Position numbers and translations under genes: made by a program. The notes beneath the pieces are model-generated. The model saw nothing but the letters and a program-made list of their open reading frames with translations, ran no database searches and had not been told where the DNA came from. DNA of 64,000 bases from Kaistia hirudinis (GTDB lineage Bacteria > Pseudomonadota > Alphaproteobacteria > Rhizobiales > Kaistiaceae), in contig NZ_JACIDS010000003.1 of NCBI RefSeq assembly GCF_014196455.1, positions 62,001 through 126,000 of the forward strand, given 5' to 3'. This document shows, one piece after another, positions 38,335 to 48,525 of this stretch (positions are counted from its first letter, which is position 1; each line of letters begins with the position of its first letter).

Positions 38335-39525
38335 GTGTCCAGGACGTCCTATCTGTTCACCAGCGAGTCGGTTTCCGAAGGTCATCCGGACAAGGTCTGC
38401 GACAGAATATCCGACGAGATCGTCGACGCCTTCTTCCGCATCGGACCGGAGCAGGGCTGGGATCCGGCTCATCTGCGCGTCGCTTGCGAGACGCTGGCGA
38501 CGACCAACCGGGTCGTGATCGCCGGCGAGACGCGCGGTCCCGCCACGATCACGCGCGATCTCGTTGCCCATACGGCACGGCTGGCGATCAAGGACATCGG
38601 CTATCAGCAGAGCGGCTTCCATTGGGAGAACGCGGCGGTCGACGTGCACCTGCATGCCCAGTCTGTCGACATCGCCGTCGGTGTCGATTCGACCGGCAAC
38701 AAGGACGAGGGTGCCGGCGACCAGGGCATCATGTTCGGCTATGCCTGCTCCGAGACGCCGGAGCTGATGCCGGCGCCGATCTTCTACGCCCACCGCATCC
38801 TGAAGCGCCTGTCCGAGGCCCGTCGCAGCGGCGAGACCGGTGCCCTCGGCCCCGACGCCAAGAGCCAGGTCACGGTCCGCTACGAGAATGGCCAGCCGGT
38901 CGAGGTGACGCAGATTGTGCTGTCCACCCAGCACCTCGACGAGAACCTCTCCTCGCATGACGTGCGCTCCATCGTGGAGCCTTATATCCGCGAGGCGCTG
39001 CCGGAAGGCTGGATCTCGCCCTCGACGATCTGGCACGTCAATCCGACCGGCAAGTTCGTCATCGGCGGTCCCGACGGCGACGCCGGCCTCACCGGCCGCA
39101 AGATCATCGTCGACACCTATGGCGGTGCCGCACCGCATGGCGGCGGCGCCTTCTCGGGCAAGGACCCGACCAAGGTCGACCGTTCGGCTGCTTATGCCGC
39201 GCGCTACCTCGCCAAGAACGTCGTGGCCGCGGGCCTTGCCGGCCGCTGCACGATCCAGCTCTCCTATGCCATCGGCGTGTCGCAGCCGCTGTCGATCTAT
39301 GTCGACCTGCATGGCACCGGCCAGGTCGAGGAGGCCCGGCTCGAGAAGCTGCTCGCCGACGTCATGGACCTGTCGCCGCGTGGCATCCGCGAGCACCTCT
39401 CGCTGAACCGCCCGATTTATGCGCGCACCTCCGCCTATGGCCATTTCGGTCGCCCGGCCGAGGCCGATGGCGGCTTCTCCTGGGAGCGGACCGACCTCGC
39501 GGACGCGCTGCGCAAGGCGCTGTGA
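38335..39525 (+). CDS. metK: Methionine adenosyltransferase
   Basis: MetK makes S-adenosylmethionine from methionine and ATP. The 396-residue protein shows [24 protein letters not shown], and [19 protein letters not shown], all hallmark blocks. Start is GTG at 38335 ([19 protein letters not shown] follows), with only a GGGG stretch near 38321 as ribosome site, and that stretch can pair with GACCC at 38300-38304. It overlaps trmB by four bases (GTGA). Confidence 0.97.
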   Translation: MSRTSYLFTSESVSEGHPDKVCDRISDEIVDAFFRIGPEQGWDPAHLRVACETLATTNRVVIAGETRGPATITRDLVAHTARLAIKDIGYQQSGFHWENAAVDVHLHAQSVDIAVGVDSTGNKDEGAGDQGIMFGYACSETPELMPAPIFYAHRILKRLSEARRSGETGALGPDAKSQVTVRYENGQPVEVTQIVLSTQHLDENLSSHDVRSIVEPYIREALPEGWISPSTIWHVNPTGKFVIGGPDGDAGLTGRKIIVDTYGGAAPHGGGAFSGKDPTKVDRSAAYAARYLAKNVVAAGLAGRCTIQLSYAIGVSQPLSIYVDLHGTGQVEEARLEKLLADVMDLSPRGIREHLSLNRPIYARTSAYGHFGRPAEADGGFSWERTDLADALRKAL

Positions 39526-40220
39526 GCGAGCTTCCTCCTGGCAAGCGGCGCGATTCCTTCTTCGGGCGCCGCAAGGGCCATACCTTGCGGGCCGGTCGCG
39601 CCGAGACGCTCGACCGCGTCCTGACTCGACTTGAGATCGATCTCGATTATCAGCCGCCGGTCCCGCTCGAGGCCCTGTTCGCATCGCCCGTCGAGACCGT
39701 CGTCCTGGAGATCGGTTTCGGCGGCGGCGAGCATCTGATCCATCGGGCGCAGGAAGCGCCAGGGATCGGACGGATCGGCGTCGAGCCCTTCGTGAACGGC
39801 CTCGCCCGTGCGGCGGCCGAGATCGAGGCGCTGGATCTGCGCAATGTCCGCCTGTTCGCGCGCGATGCCGCCGAGCTTCTCGACTGGCTGCCGCCGGCGA
39901 GCCTTTCCGGTATCGATCTGCTCTATCCCGATCCCTGGCCGAAGCAGCGCCACTTCAAGCGCCGCTTCGTCTCGGCGAAGAATCTCGATCGCTTTGCGCG
40001 CGTCCTGAAGCCCGGCGCGCCGTTCCGCTTCGCCTCCGACATCGACAGCTATGTGGATTGGACGCTGCTGCACCTTCGCGACCATCCGGATTTCGAATGG
40101 CTCGCGCGCGACGCCGACGACTGGCGGACGCCGTTTCCGGGCTGGCCTGGGACGCGCTATGAGGCGAAGGCCATCCGCGAGGGGCGGACCGGCACTTATC
40201 TCACCTTTCGCAGGCTCTGA
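39522..40220 (+). CDS. trmB: tRNA (guanine-N7-)-methyltransferase
   Basis: TrmB makes m7G46 in tRNA with SAM, which metK supplies. The 232-residue protein has the SAM site [15 protein letters not shown], an acidic motif IGVEPF, and the catalytic [14 protein letters not shown] block and [11 protein letters not shown]. Start is GTG overlapping the metK stop. It ends the metK-trmB unit. Confidence 0.96.
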   Translation: MSELPPGKRRDSFFGRRKGHTLRAGRAETLDRVLTRLEIDLDYQPPVPLEALFASPVETVVLEIGFGGGEHLIHRAQEAPGIGRIGVEPFVNGLARAAAEIEALDLRNVRLFARDAAELLDWLPPASLSGIDLLYPDPWPKQRHFKRRFVSAKNLDRFARVLKPGAPFRFASDIDSYVDWTLLHLRDHPDFEWLARDADDWRTPFPGWPGTRYEAKAIREGRTGTYLTFRRL

Positions 40221-40247
40221 TCACGCGTTGGCGCCAGACGCGGCGCG

Positions 40248-40340
40248 TCAGTTCGCGATCAGATAGGGCAGGGCGAGGATTGAGCTGCCGGCCACGGAGA
40301 GGACCACGAACGCGACGAAGCGGATGAGGACGGATTGCAT
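40248..40340 (-). CDS. Possible 30-residue membrane microprotein
   Basis: A leftward frame of 30 codons encodes a mostly hydrophobic peptide: MQSVLIRFVAF, then VVLSVAGSSILALP, ending YLIAN. This has the look of a one-pass membrane microprotein, positively charged near the N-terminus. No strong ribosome site is upstream. It sits in the gap between trmB and rimP on the opposite strand. It may be chance; a conservation test would decide. Confidence 0.3.
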   Translation of the reverse strand: MQSVLIRFVAFVVLSVAGSSILALPYLIAN

Positions 40341-40429
40341 CGGATACGCAACTCGAAGGAGGGCCGGTGGGGACGTTCTAGTTCTTGGATGCTTTGCGAA
40401 TCGTTACGAAGCAGGCGGACCATAGAATA

Positions 40430-40494
40430 AATTCTGTGGCGGACCAGTGACCGGGATCACAACGGGCCGCAGCGCCGCCCGCGTCCACAGAATT
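40430..40494. promoter_or_regulatory. Long-range inverted repeat upstream of rimP
   Basis: AATTCTGTGG (40430-40439) and CCACAGAATT (40485-40494) are perfect 10-bp arms with 45 bases between, lying just upstream of the rimP promoter. It could be a terminator-like structure, a paired operator, or the core of a short RNA gene. Nothing else in the 40341-40630 gap is recognisable. Confidence 0.4.
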
Positions 40495-40502
40495 CGCCTC
40501 GC

Positions 40503-40531
40503 TTGCATTTCCCCCCGACTGGGCCTATACG
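40503..40531 (+). promoter_or_regulatory. Candidate sigma-70 promoter of the rimP-nusA-infB operon
   Basis: TTGCAT (40503-40508) and TATACG (40526-40531) are spaced by exactly 17 bases. The predicted start near 40538 leaves a leader of about 93 bases with a possible stem GAGTGG/CCGCTC before the rimP ribosome site. Confidence 0.5.
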
Positions 40532-40630
40532 CCTCTCATTCATCTCAAACGATCGGTTCGTTGGAGAGTGGGTCCGCCGGGGTCCGCTCCCCTAGGCCTA
40601 CGCCGATCGCAAGGTCGGAAGGAACGCGGC

Positions 40631-41239
40631 TTGGCCGATAGCAATCCCGATAGCGAAGCCCGCATCATCGTGGAATCGGGTGTCGACGCCCGTGTCGCGG
40701 CGATCGCCGAGCCCGTCGTCGAGGGTCTCGGCTACCGTCTGGTGCGCGTGAAGACGTCGCGCCGCAACGGTCTGACCCTGCAGATCATGGCCGAGCGCCC
40801 CGACGGCACCATGTCCGTGTCGGATTGCGAGGCGATCAGCCGCGATCTCTCGCCGGCGCTTGATGTCGAGGATCCGATCTCCGAGGCCTATCACCTCGAG
40901 GTCTCCTCGCCCGGCATCGACCGTCCGCTTGTGCGCCGGTCCGATTTCGAGCGCTGGGCGGGTCATGTCGCCAAGATCGAGCTCACCGTGCCGGTCGAGG
41001 GGCGCCGCCGCTTTCGCGGGACGGTGCTCGGGCTTGAGGGTGATGACGTCGCCCTGAAGGTCGACGATGTACCGGAGGGCGCGACGGATCGGTTCCGCCT
41101 GCCGCTTTCCGCGATCGGCGAGGCCAAGCTCGTCCTGACCGACGCGCTGATCGAGGACACGCTTCGCCAGGCCAAGGCCGCACGGGCGGCGGCTGGTCTC
41201 GACGATGAAGACTTAACCGACGAGTCGTCCGACGCCTGA
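40631..41239 (+). CDS. rimP: Ribosome maturation factor RimP
   Basis: RimP assists 30S subunit assembly. The 202-residue protein has RimP blocks [20 protein letters not shown]-like start (here [17 protein letters not shown]), [20 protein letters not shown] and [19 protein letters not shown] choose TTG at 40631 ([10 protein letters not shown] follows) because AGGAA at 40620-40624 lies seven bases upstream; a GTG at 40568 in frame gives 21 extra residues with no family support. It opens the conserved rimP-nusA-ylxR-infB-rbfA-truB run. Confidence 0.93.
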   Translation: MADSNPDSEARIIVESGVDARVAAIAEPVVEGLGYRLVRVKTSRRNGLTLQIMAERPDGTMSVSDCEAISRDLSPALDVEDPISEAYHLEVSSPGIDRPLVRRSDFERWAGHVAKIELTVPVEGRRRFRGTVLGLEGDDVALKVDDVPEGATDRFRLPLSAIGEAKLVLTDALIEDTLRQAKAARAAAGLDDEDLTDESSDA

Positions 41240-41278
41240 GGCGGGACGTTCGCGAAAGAGTAGAGTGGAGACAGGACG

Positions 41279-42889
41279 ATGGCAGTCAGCGCCAACCGGC
41301 TGGAACTCTTGCAGATCGCCGATGCAGTCGCCCGCGAGAAGGTGATCGATCGCCAGATCGTCATCGCGGCGATGGAAGATGCGATCCAGAAGGCCGCCCG
41401 CTCGCGTTACGGTTCCGAGACGGATGTCCGCGCCGAGATCAATCCCAAGACCGGCGAGATTCGTCTGCAGCGCCTGCTGCAGGTCGTCGATCAGGTCGAG
41501 AATCCGGCGACCGAGATCGCGCTTGAACTGGCGACCGACCAGAACCCGGCCGCCCGCGTCGGCGACTATATCGCCGAGCCCCTGCCGCCGATGGATTTCG
41601 GCCGCATCGCCGCCCAGTCGGCCAAGCAGGTCATCGTCCAGAAGGTTCGCGAAGCTGAGCGTGACCGCCAGTACGAAGAATACAAGGATCGCATCGGCGA
41701 GATCGTCAACGGTCAGGTCAAGCGCGTCGAATATGGCAATGTCATCGTCGATCTCGGCCGCGGCGAAGGCATCATCCGTCGTGACGAGCTGATCCCGCGC
41801 GAAGTCTTCCGCTATGGCGACCGCATCCGCTCCTATGTGTATGACGTGCGCCGCGAGCAGCGCGGTCCGCAGATCTTCCTCTCGCGCACCCATCCGCAGT
41901 TCATGGCCAAGCTGTTCGCGCAGGAAGTGCCGGAAATCTATGACGGCGTGATCGAGGTGAAGGCGGTCGCCCGCGACCCCGGCTCGCGCGCCAAGATGGC
42001 CGTCATCTCGCGCGACTCGTCGATCGACCCGGTCGGCGCCTGCGTCGGCATGCGCGGCAGCCGCGTCCAGGCGGTGGTCAATGAGCTGCAGGGCGAGAAG
42101 ATCGACATCATTCCCTGGTCGACCGACCAGGCGACGTTCATCGTCAATGCGCTGCAGCCGGCGGAGGTGGCCAAGGTCGTCCTCGACGAGGATGCCGAGC
42201 GTATTGAAGTTGTCGTCCCCGATGACCAATTGTCGCTTGCGATCGGCCGTCGTGGCCAGAATGTCCGCCTGGCGTCGCAGCTGACGGGCTGGGACATCGA
42301 CATCCTGACCGAACAGGAAGAATCCGAGCGCCGCCAGAAGGAATTCCAGGAGCGTTCCGCGCTCTTCAACGAGGCGCTCGACGCCGACGAGGTCGTCGGC
42401 CAGCTGCTCGCTTCGGAAGGCTTTGCCTCGCTCGAGGAAATCGCCTTCGTCGATTCCGAGGAGCTTGCCTCGATCGAGGGCTTCGACGAGGAGACGGCGG
42501 CCGAGCTGCAGCAGCGCGCCCGCGACTTCCTCGAAAAGCTCGAGGCCGAGCACGATGCGGAGCGCCAGAAGCTCGGCGTGTCCGACGAGCTTCGCGAGCT
42601 CCCGGGCATGACGACCGCCATGCTGGTCGAGCTCGGCAAGGATGGCGTCAAGACGATGGAAGACTTCGCCGGCAGCGTCCCCGACGATCTCGTCGGCTGG
42701 GCGGAGCGCGGCGAAGGCGAGACCAAGCGCCATCCGGGTCTCCTGGACAAGTTCGGCGTCACCCGCGCCGACGCCGAGGCGATGATCATGGCCGCACGCG
42801 TCCGCGTCGGCTGGATCACCGAGGAAGAGGCGGCGCAGGAAATTGCGGAAGAAGCCGCCGAAGAGGTGAATGAGGAGAGCGAGTCCTAG
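41279..42889 (+). CDS. nusA: Transcription termination/antitermination factor NusA
   Basis: NusA binds RNA polymerase and controls pausing, termination and antitermination. The 536-residue protein has the N-terminal polymerase domain, S1 domain ([20 protein letters not shown]), KH domains ([29 protein letters not shown]), and two C-terminal helix-hairpin-helix repeats ([35 protein letters not shown]). AGACAGGA precedes the ATG. Confidence 0.98.
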   Translation: MAVSANRLELLQIADAVAREKVIDRQIVIAAMEDAIQKAARSRYGSETDVRAEINPKTGEIRLQRLLQVVDQVENPATEIALELATDQNPAARVGDYIAEPLPPMDFGRIAAQSAKQVIVQKVREAERDRQYEEYKDRIGEIVNGQVKRVEYGNVIVDLGRGEGIIRRDELIPREVFRYGDRIRSYVYDVRREQRGPQIFLSRTHPQFMAKLFAQEVPEIYDGVIEVKAVARDPGSRAKMAVISRDSSIDPVGACVGMRGSRVQAVVNELQGEKIDIIPWSTDQATFIVNALQPAEVAKVVLDEDAERIEVVVPDDQLSLAIGRRGQNVRLASQLTGWDIDILTEQEESERRQKEFQERSALFNEALDADEVVGQLLASEGFASLEEIAFVDSEELASIEGFDEETAAELQQRARDFLEKLEAEHDAERQKLGVSDELRELPGMTTAMLVELGKDGVKTMEDFAGSVPDDLVGWAERGEGETKRHPGLLDKFGVTRADAEAMIMAARVRVGWITEEEAAQEIAEEAAEEVNEESES

Positions 42890-42918
42890 GACTCGCGATC
42901 CGCTGCGCGGAGGATTGC

Positions 42919-43644
42919 TTGCCCCGACGGACCGAGCCCCTGATCCGAAGCTGCGTCGTCTCGCGTCTCGCCATGCCGGCGGACGGGATGATCCGCTTCG
43001 TGCTCGACCCCGAGGGCAAGGTCGTGCCGGATCTGCGGCGCCGTCTTCCGGGACGGGGCGTATGGGTTACGGCGCGGCGCGAGATCGTCGCGGCCGCGGA
43101 GCGCAAGAAGGTATTCGGCCGCGGCTTCAAGGCGGCCGCCGAAGTCGAGCCCGGTCTCGCCGATCGGGTTGACAGGTTGCTCGAAGCCGGCGCGCTGCAG
43201 GCGCTGTCCTTCGCGCGCAAGGCCGGCGAGATCATCGCCGGCTTCGCGAAAGTCGAACAGGCGATTGCACGGGAACGCGTCGTGGCGATCGTGCAGGCAG
43301 AAGAGGCCGGTGACGACGGCCGGACGAAGATTGAAGCGGCGCTCCGGCGACGCTTCGGCAGGCCAGATGCGGTTCCAACCATCCGAATCTTCACGTCGGG
43401 GCAATTGGATTTGGCATTAGGCAGGGCAAATGTGATACATGCAGCACTGCTCGCGGGCTGGGCGAGCGAAAATGCATTGGAGCGTGTCGCCGCGCTCGCC
43501 CGTTTTCGAGGAGAAGACGGGCTTGTTGGCATTGGCGACAGCAATCCGAAGACTGATACGCCGGAAGTGCCCGAGACGAACGCGCCCCTAGCGGCGCAGG
43601 ACCCCGCAGGACTGAAGAGACCGAATGAACGATACGAGCAATAG
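42919..43644 (+). CDS. YlxR (DUF448) RNA-binding protein fused to an L7Ae-like domain
   Basis: The 241-residue protein joins an N-terminal YlxR domain ([37 protein letters not shown]) to an L7Ae/L30e-like domain from about residue 85 ([20 protein letters not shown]). A charged tail follows from about 200. It sits between nusA and infB as in most bacteria and overlaps infB by 20 bp. Start is TTG at 42919 with GGAGGA only four bases before it. A role in RNA polymerase or ribosome RNA binding is inferred. Confidence 0.88.
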   Translation: MPRRTEPLIRSCVVSRLAMPADGMIRFVLDPEGKVVPDLRRRLPGRGVWVTARREIVAAAERKKVFGRGFKAAAEVEPGLADRVDRLLEAGALQALSFARKAGEIIAGFAKVEQAIARERVVAIVQAEEAGDDGRTKIEAALRRRFGRPDAVPTIRIFTSGQLDLALGRANVIHAALLAGWASENALERVAALARFRGEDGLVGIGDSNPKTDTPEVPETNAPLAAQDPAGLKRPNERYEQ

Positions 43645-46318
43645 CGGCGACAAGGATCTTGGCGGCGCGAAGAAGACGCTGAGCCTCAAGGGCCGTGACC
43701 TCGAGCGCGGGACCGTGCGGCAGAGCTTCTCACACGGGCGGACCAATACCGTCGTCGTGGAGAAGAAGAAGCGCGTCGTGATACCGGGCAAGAGCGAAGG
43801 TGCTCCGGCCGCGGCACAGCAGAGCACGTCCGCTCCGGCGTCGCAGCGCCCCGCCGGCGCTCCGCCTGCGCAGACGCGCACCATCCAGTCGACGCAGGTT
43901 CGCCCGACGCCGGCTGCTCCGCCGCCTCGCCAGCAGCCGCGCGGCGGCATGGTGCTGCGTCAGCTTTCGACCGACGAGCTCGATGCGCGCGCCAAGGCGC
44001 TTGCCGACGCCCGCGTCCGCGATGCCGAAGAGCGTCGCCGCGCCGAGGAAGAAGCCAAGCGCCGCGCCGAGGAAGAGATCCGTCTCGCCAAGGAGCGTGA
44101 GGAAGCCGCCAAGCGCCAGGCCGAGGAAGATGCTCGCCGCCAGGCCGAGGCTGTCGTTCGCGAGAAGAGCGAAGAAGCCGCTCGCCGTCGTCTCGGCGAG
44201 AACGAGTCGTCGCGTCCGCAGTCCTCTGCCGGCCAGACGGCCCGTCCGGCTCCGACGCAGCGCGATCCGAATGCCTCCGAGAAGCCGGCGAGCCGCACCG
44301 CCGCGCCGTCTGCCGCCGCCCGTCCCTCGGGCCGCGCCGACGACGAGGAGGATCGCGGTGGTCCGCGCACGGCCGCATCCAAGCGCCCGAAGACGGTCGA
44401 CACCAAGCCGGTCAAGAAGGACGACGCCAAGCCGCGCGGTCGTCTGACCCTGTCCAACGCGCTCGACGATTCGGAGCGCGAGCGTTCGCTCGCCTCGGTC
44501 CGCCGTCGTCGCGAGCGTGAACGTGCCCGCCAGATGGCGCAGGGTCCGCGCGAGAAGATCTCGCGCGAGGTGATCCTGCCCGAGACGATCACGATCGGCG
44601 ATCTTGCCAACCGCATGTCGGAGCGCGCCGTCGACGTCATCAAGTTCCTGATGAAGCAGGGTCAGCTGCTCAAGGCGACCGACGTCATCGACGCCGACAT
44701 GGCGCAGCTCATCGCCGAGGATCTCGGCCATACGGTTCGCCGCGTGGCAGAGTCCGACGTCGAGGAGGGTCTGTTCGACCATGCCGACGCGGCGTCCGAT
44801 CTGGAGCAGCGTCCGCCCGTCGTCACGATCATGGGCCATGTCGATCACGGTAAGACCTCGCTGCTCGACGCGATCCGCAAGACCAGCGTCGTTTCCGGCG
44901 AGGCCGGCGGCATCACGCAGCATATCGGCGCCTATCAGGTCGAGCAGGCCGGCCAGAAGATCACCTTCATCGACACGCCCGGCCACGCGGCCTTCACCGC
45001 GATGCGCCAGCGCGGCGCCAAGGTGACGGACATTGTCGTGCTGGTTGTCGCGGCCGATGACGGCGTCATGCCGCAGACGATCGAGGCGATCCACCACGCC
45101 CGCGCCGCCAAGGTGCCGATCATCGTGGCGATCAACAAGATCGACAAGCCGGACGCCGATCCGCAGCGTGTCCGCACGGAACTGCTGCAGCACGAGGTGT
45201 TCGTCGAGACCATGGGCGGCGAGGTGCTCGACGTCGAGGTTTCGGCCAAGACCGGGCTCAATCTCGACAAGCTGCTCGAGACGATCCTGCTGCAGTCCGA
45301 GGTGCTCGATCTCAAGGCCGATCCGCGCCGCGTCGCCGATGGCGTCGTCATTGAGGCCAAGCTCGACAAGGGCCGCGGCCCGGTCGCGACGGTTCTCGTC
45401 CAGGGCGGCACGCTGCATCCGGGCGACATCGTCGTCGCCGGCTCGGAGTGGGGCCGCGTCCGCGCGCTCGTCAACGATATCGGCAAGACGGTCTCGGAGG
45501 CACCGCCTTCGATGCCCGTCGAGGTGCTCGGCTTCCAGTCGGCGCCGGAGGCGGGTGACCGCTTCGCGGTTGTCGAGAACGAGGCCCGTGCCCGCGAGAT
45601 CGCCGATTACCGTGCCCGCCAGAAGCGCGAGCGCGCCGTCGCTCGCCAGACCAGCGCCCGCGGTTCGCTCGCCGAGATGATGAGCCAGCGCCAGAGCGCC
45701 GGGCTCAAGGAGTTCCCGATCGTCGTCAAGGGCGACGTGCAGGGCTCCGTCGAGGCGATTATCGGCGCGCTGGACGCGCTCGGCACCGACGAGGTCGTCG
45801 CCCGCATCCTGCATTCGGGCGTCGGTGGCATCACCGAGTCCGACGTGACGCTGGCCGCCGCGTCGAACGCCGCGATCCTGGCCTTCAACGTCCGCGCCAA
45901 CAAGCAGGCGCGCGACGTGGCTGACCGCGACGGCATCGAGATCCGCTATTACAACGTCATCTACGACCTCGTGGACGACGTGAAGGCGGCGATGTCCGGC
46001 CTGCTGACGCCGGAGCGGCGCGAGACCATGCTCGGCAATGCCGAGATCCTCGAGATCTTCCACATCTCGAAGATCGGCAAGGTCGCCGGCTGCCGCGTTA
46101 CCGACGGCACGGTCGAGCGTGGCGCCAATGTCCGCCTGATCCGCGACAATGTCGTGATCCACGAGGGCAAGCTGTCGACGCTCAAGCGCTTCAAGGACGA
46201 GGTCAAGGAAGTGCCCGCCGGCCAGGAGTGCGGCATGGCCTTCGAGAAGTACGAGGACATGCGCGCAGGCGATGTCATCGAGTGCTACCGCGTCGAGGAG
46301 ATCAAGCGGTCGCTCTAA
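43625..46318 (+). CDS. infB: Translation initiation factor IF-2
   Basis: IF-2 is the GTPase that brings initiator tRNA to the ribosome. The 897-residue protein has a long charged, repetitive N-terminal arm rich in Ala, Arg and Glu (for example [18 protein letters not shown] around residue 138), then the GTPase domain ([39 protein letters not shown]) and the IF2 C-terminal domains. The arm length and repeats vary greatly between species. The start overlaps the YlxR gene. Confidence 0.98.
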   Translation: MNDTSNSGDKDLGGAKKTLSLKGRDLERGTVRQSFSHGRTNTVVVEKKKRVVIPGKSEGAPAAAQQSTSAPASQRPAGAPPAQTRTIQSTQVRPTPAAPPPRQQPRGGMVLRQLSTDELDARAKALADARVRDAEERRRAEEEAKRRAEEEIRLAKEREEAAKRQAEEDARRQAEAVVREKSEEAARRRLGENESSRPQSSAGQTARPAPTQRDPNASEKPASRTAAPSAAARPSGRADDEEDRGGPRTAASKRPKTVDTKPVKKDDAKPRGRLTLSNALDDSERERSLASVRRRRERERARQMAQGPREKISREVILPETITIGDLANRMSERAVDVIKFLMKQGQLLKATDVIDADMAQLIAEDLGHTVRRVAESDVEEGLFDHADAASDLEQRPPVVTIMGHVDHGKTSLLDAIRKTSVVSGEAGGITQHIGAYQVEQAGQKITFIDTPGHAAFTAMRQRGAKVTDIVVLVVAADDGVMPQTIEAIHHARAAKVPIIVAINKIDKPDADPQRVRTELLQHEVFVETMGGEVLDVEVSAKTGLNLDKLLETILLQSEVLDLKADPRRVADGVVIEAKLDKGRGPVATVLVQGGTLHPGDIVVAGSEWGRVRALVNDIGKTVSEAPPSMPVEVLGFQSAPEAGDRFAVVENEARAREIADYRARQKRERAVARQTSARGSLAEMMSQRQSAGLKEFPIVVKGDVQGSVEAIIGALDALGTDEVVARILHSGVGGITESDVTLAAASNAAILAFNVRANKQARDVADRDGIEIRYYNVIYDLVDDVKAAMSGLLTPERRETMLGNAEILEIFHISKIGKVAGCRVTDGTVERGANVRLIRDNVVIHEGKLSTLKRFKDEVKEVPAGQECGMAFEKYEDMRAGDVIECYRVEEIKRSL

Positions 46319-46339
46319 CGAGCGACCGCCGAAGGTTTC

Positions 46340-46771
46340 ATGGCGAGAACGGCCTCCAACGGAAAGAAGATCGGCACGCCCGGCCAGCGACAGCTGCGCG
46401 TGGGCGAGCTCGTGCGTCATGCCATGGCGGAAATCCTGGCACGGGGCGAATTGCGCGAGCCGGCACTCGAGGGCGTGATCGTCACGGTCCCCGAGGTCAG
46501 GCTCTCGCCCGACCTCAAGATCGCGACCTGCTACGTCATGCCGCTCGGCGGCCATGACGCTGCGGCCGTGGTCGAGGCGCTCGACCAGCACCGCCGCTTC
46601 CTGCGCGGCGAGGTCGCGCACCGCATCAACATGAAATTCGCGCCGGACCTCAGGTTCCGCGTCGACACCTCCTTCGAGGAGGGCTCGCGGATTGATGCCC
46701 TGCTGCGTTCGGATCCGGTGATCCGACGGGATGTGACGACGCCCGGCGCTGCAGACACCGACGAAGACTGA
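46340..46771 (+). CDS. rbfA: 30S ribosome-binding factor RbfA
   Basis: RbfA aids 16S rRNA 5' end processing and cold growth. The 143-residue KH-like protein has [39 protein letters not shown] and [19 protein letters not shown], all family blocks. It follows infB by 21 bp and precedes truB by 24 bp. Confidence 0.96.
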   Translation: MARTASNGKKIGTPGQRQLRVGELVRHAMAEILARGELREPALEGVIVTVPEVRLSPDLKIATCYVMPLGGHDAAAVVEALDQHRRFLRGEVAHRINMKFAPDLRFRVDTSFEEGSRIDALLRSDPVIRRDVTTPGAADTDED

Positions 46772-46795
46772 TTCCATTCAAGGCTGACCGAACCC

Positions 46796-47734
46796 ATGGG
46801 CCAACGCCGCAAGAAGGGCCGGCCGGTTTCCGGCTGGCTGATCCTCGACAAGCCGCTCGGCATGACGTCCACCCAGGCCGTCTCGGTGGTCCGCCGCCTG
46901 TTCGGCGCGCAGAAGGCTGGCCATGCCGGCACGCTCGATCCGCTGGCGACCGGCATGCTGCCGATCGCGCTCGGCGAGGCGACCAAGACCGTGCCCTATG
47001 TGATGGACGGGCGGAAAATCTACGCCTTTTCAGTACGTTGGGGCGAAGAGACCACGACCGACGACGCCGAGGGCGCCGTTGTCGCGACGTCGGAGCTCAG
47101 ACCCGATCGCGAGGCGATCGAGGCGGCGCTCGGCGATTTCACCGGCGAGATCCTCCAGGTTCCGCCCGCCTTCTCGGCGATCAAGGTCGAGGGCGACCGC
47201 GCCTATGATTTGGCGCGCGAGGGCGAGGTGGTCGAGCTCGCGGCGCGGCCGGTCGAGATCCACAGGCTCGACCTCGTCGCCATGCCAGATGCGAACACCG
47301 CGAGCTTCGAGGCCGAATGCGGCAAGGGCACCTATGTCCGTGCAATTGCACGCGATTTGGGCCGTGCGCTCGGAACGCGGGGCCATGTCGTGGCGCTCCG
47401 CCGCCTGCTCGTCGGCCCGTTCGGCGAAGAGGCGATGGTGAAGCTCGACGAACTGCGCTCGCGCGCCGAGGCGGAGGGTCCGGAGGCGCTCGAACCGCTT
47501 CTGGCGCCTGTCGAGGCGGCGCTGTCCGAGCTTGCCGAGCTCCGCGTCACCGACAGCGAGGCGGGGCGCCTCCGCAACGGGCAGGGCTTCATCGTCCGCG
47601 GTCGCCCGGAGGCCGCCAATGGCGATCTGTGCTTCGCGACCTGTCGCGGAACGCTGATCGCGATCGGCGAGATCGAGCGCGGCGAGTTCAAGCCCTCCCG
47701 CGTCTTCCCGCCGGAAGCCGCCCGGGCCGACTGA
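46796..47734 (+). CDS. truB: tRNA pseudouridine(55) synthase TruB
   Basis: TruB makes pseudouridine 55 in the T-loop of tRNAs. The 312-residue protein has the catalytic aspartate D48 in [16 protein letters not shown] and [15 protein letters not shown]. The C-terminal tail carries a PUA-like region. It closes the initiation-factor run, with a terminator hairpin 48 bp downstream. Confidence 0.97.
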   Translation: MGQRRKKGRPVSGWLILDKPLGMTSTQAVSVVRRLFGAQKAGHAGTLDPLATGMLPIALGEATKTVPYVMDGRKIYAFSVRWGEETTTDDAEGAVVATSELRPDREAIEAALGDFTGEILQVPPAFSAIKVEGDRAYDLAREGEVVELAARPVEIHRLDLVAMPDANTASFEAECGKGTYVRAIARDLGRALGTRGHVVALRRLLVGPFGEEAMVKLDELRSRAEAEGPEALEPLLAPVEAALSELAELRVTDSEAGRLRNGQGFIVRGRPEAANGDLCFATCRGTLIAIGEIERGEFKPSRVFPPEAARAD

Positions 47735-47781
47735 AGTTTTGTCTGGTCTTCCAGCCAAAGATCGGGCATATGTCGCCCGCT

Positions 47782-47812
47782 CCCGGACGGCCGCGCGGCG
47801 GTCCGGGGTTTT
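47782..47812 (+). terminator. Intrinsic terminator after truB
   Basis: CCCGGAC (47782-47788) pairs with GTCCGGG (47801-47807) over a GC-rich loop that can pair further, followed by GTTTT. It separates the upstream operon from rpsO-pnp. Confidence 0.65.
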
Positions 47813-47952
47813 GCCGTTTCCGCCTCGACCGTGCTGGACGACATCCCGGCACTGGCCGATCGCGGCAGGCGGCACCGCTCGGGCGATCGACGCCCGCGCG
47901 GCAATGGGCGCCGAGAAGGCGTCCGGCATTCTCTGAACAGAAAGGATACCCG

Positions 47953-48222
47953 ATGTCGATCACGGCTGCTCGCAAGCAGGAACTGATCAAGGAATACGCC
48001 ACCGGTGCGAACGATACGGGTTCGCCGGAGGTTCAGGTCGCCGTTCTTTCCGAGCGGATCGCCAACCTGACCGAGCACTTCAAGACGCACGGCAAGGACA
48101 ATCACTCCCGCCGCGGCCTTCTGAAGCTGGTCAGCCAGCGCCGCAGCCTCCTCGACTACGTCAAGAAGGTCGACGAGGCGCGCTACAAGTCGCTCATCGA
48201 GCGCCTCGGCCTGCGTCGCTGA
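47953..48222 (+). CDS. rpsO: 30S ribosomal protein S15
   Basis: S15 binds 16S rRNA early in 30S assembly and often represses its own mRNA. The 89-residue protein shows [34 protein letters not shown] and [28 protein letters not shown] lies eight bases before the ATG. The upstream 140 bp are free to hold its own promoter and leader. It precedes pnp, as in most bacteria. Confidence 0.98.
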   Translation: MSITAARKQELIKEYATGANDTGSPEVQVAVLSERIANLTEHFKTHGKDNHSRRGLLKLVSQRRSLLDYVKKVDEARYKSLIERLGLRR

Positions 48223-48227
48223 GCGGG

Positions 48228-48243
48228 GCGGGCGCAAGCCCGC
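48228..48243 (+). terminator. GNRA-capped hairpin after rpsO
   Basis: GCGGGC and GCCCGC close a GCAA tetraloop five bases past the rpsO stop. Without a T-run, it may stabilise the rpsO mRNA 3' end or be part of rpsO-pnp processing. Confidence 0.35.
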
Positions 48244-48438
48244 GCCCGAACGACGCCATGGCATCGGGCCGGAAAGCGGCCTCCGGTTTCCGGATCGATC
48301 CGGTGCCATGACACGAAAGAGGGATCGCCAATCCTGCGTCCAGCGCGACGCCTGGCGATCCAGGAAGCACGGCGCGGCGGCATGGGGCTGCCGCGCGAAA
48401 CGGCTCGCGGACAACGCCCGAGCCATGGCAGGATCGCA

Positions 48439-48471
48439 GGACGCTCTCTCGCAGGACGATCGAGAGCGTCC
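48439..48471 (+). promoter_or_regulatory. Leader hairpin upstream of pnp
   Basis: GGACGCTCTC (48439-48448) pairs perfectly with GAGAGCGTCC (48462-48471) over a 13-base loop, ending 54 bases before the pnp start. In E. coli, RNase III cuts a pnp leader stem and PNPase then represses itself; this stem is in the right place to do the same. The rest of the 48244-48525 gap holds another imperfect stem (CCGGAAA/TTTCCGG) and no gene. Confidence 0.45.
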
Positions 48472-48525
48472 CGTCATCTTGCCCATGGCTCTTCCGAGGC
48501 GCCCCGCCTTAGGCAAGGAACTGCC

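Noticed and set aside
38300-38337. SAM/SAH riboswitch at the metK start
   Set aside because: There is a short stem over the GGGG before the GTG, but the loop and the ribosome-site pairing of that family are absent.
43730-46777. Very long open frame of about 1015 codons on the strand opposite infB
   Set aside because: It lies antisense to a clear IF-2 gene, its composition is arginine/aspartate/leucine-rich nonsense, and long antisense frames are expected in GC-rich DNA.
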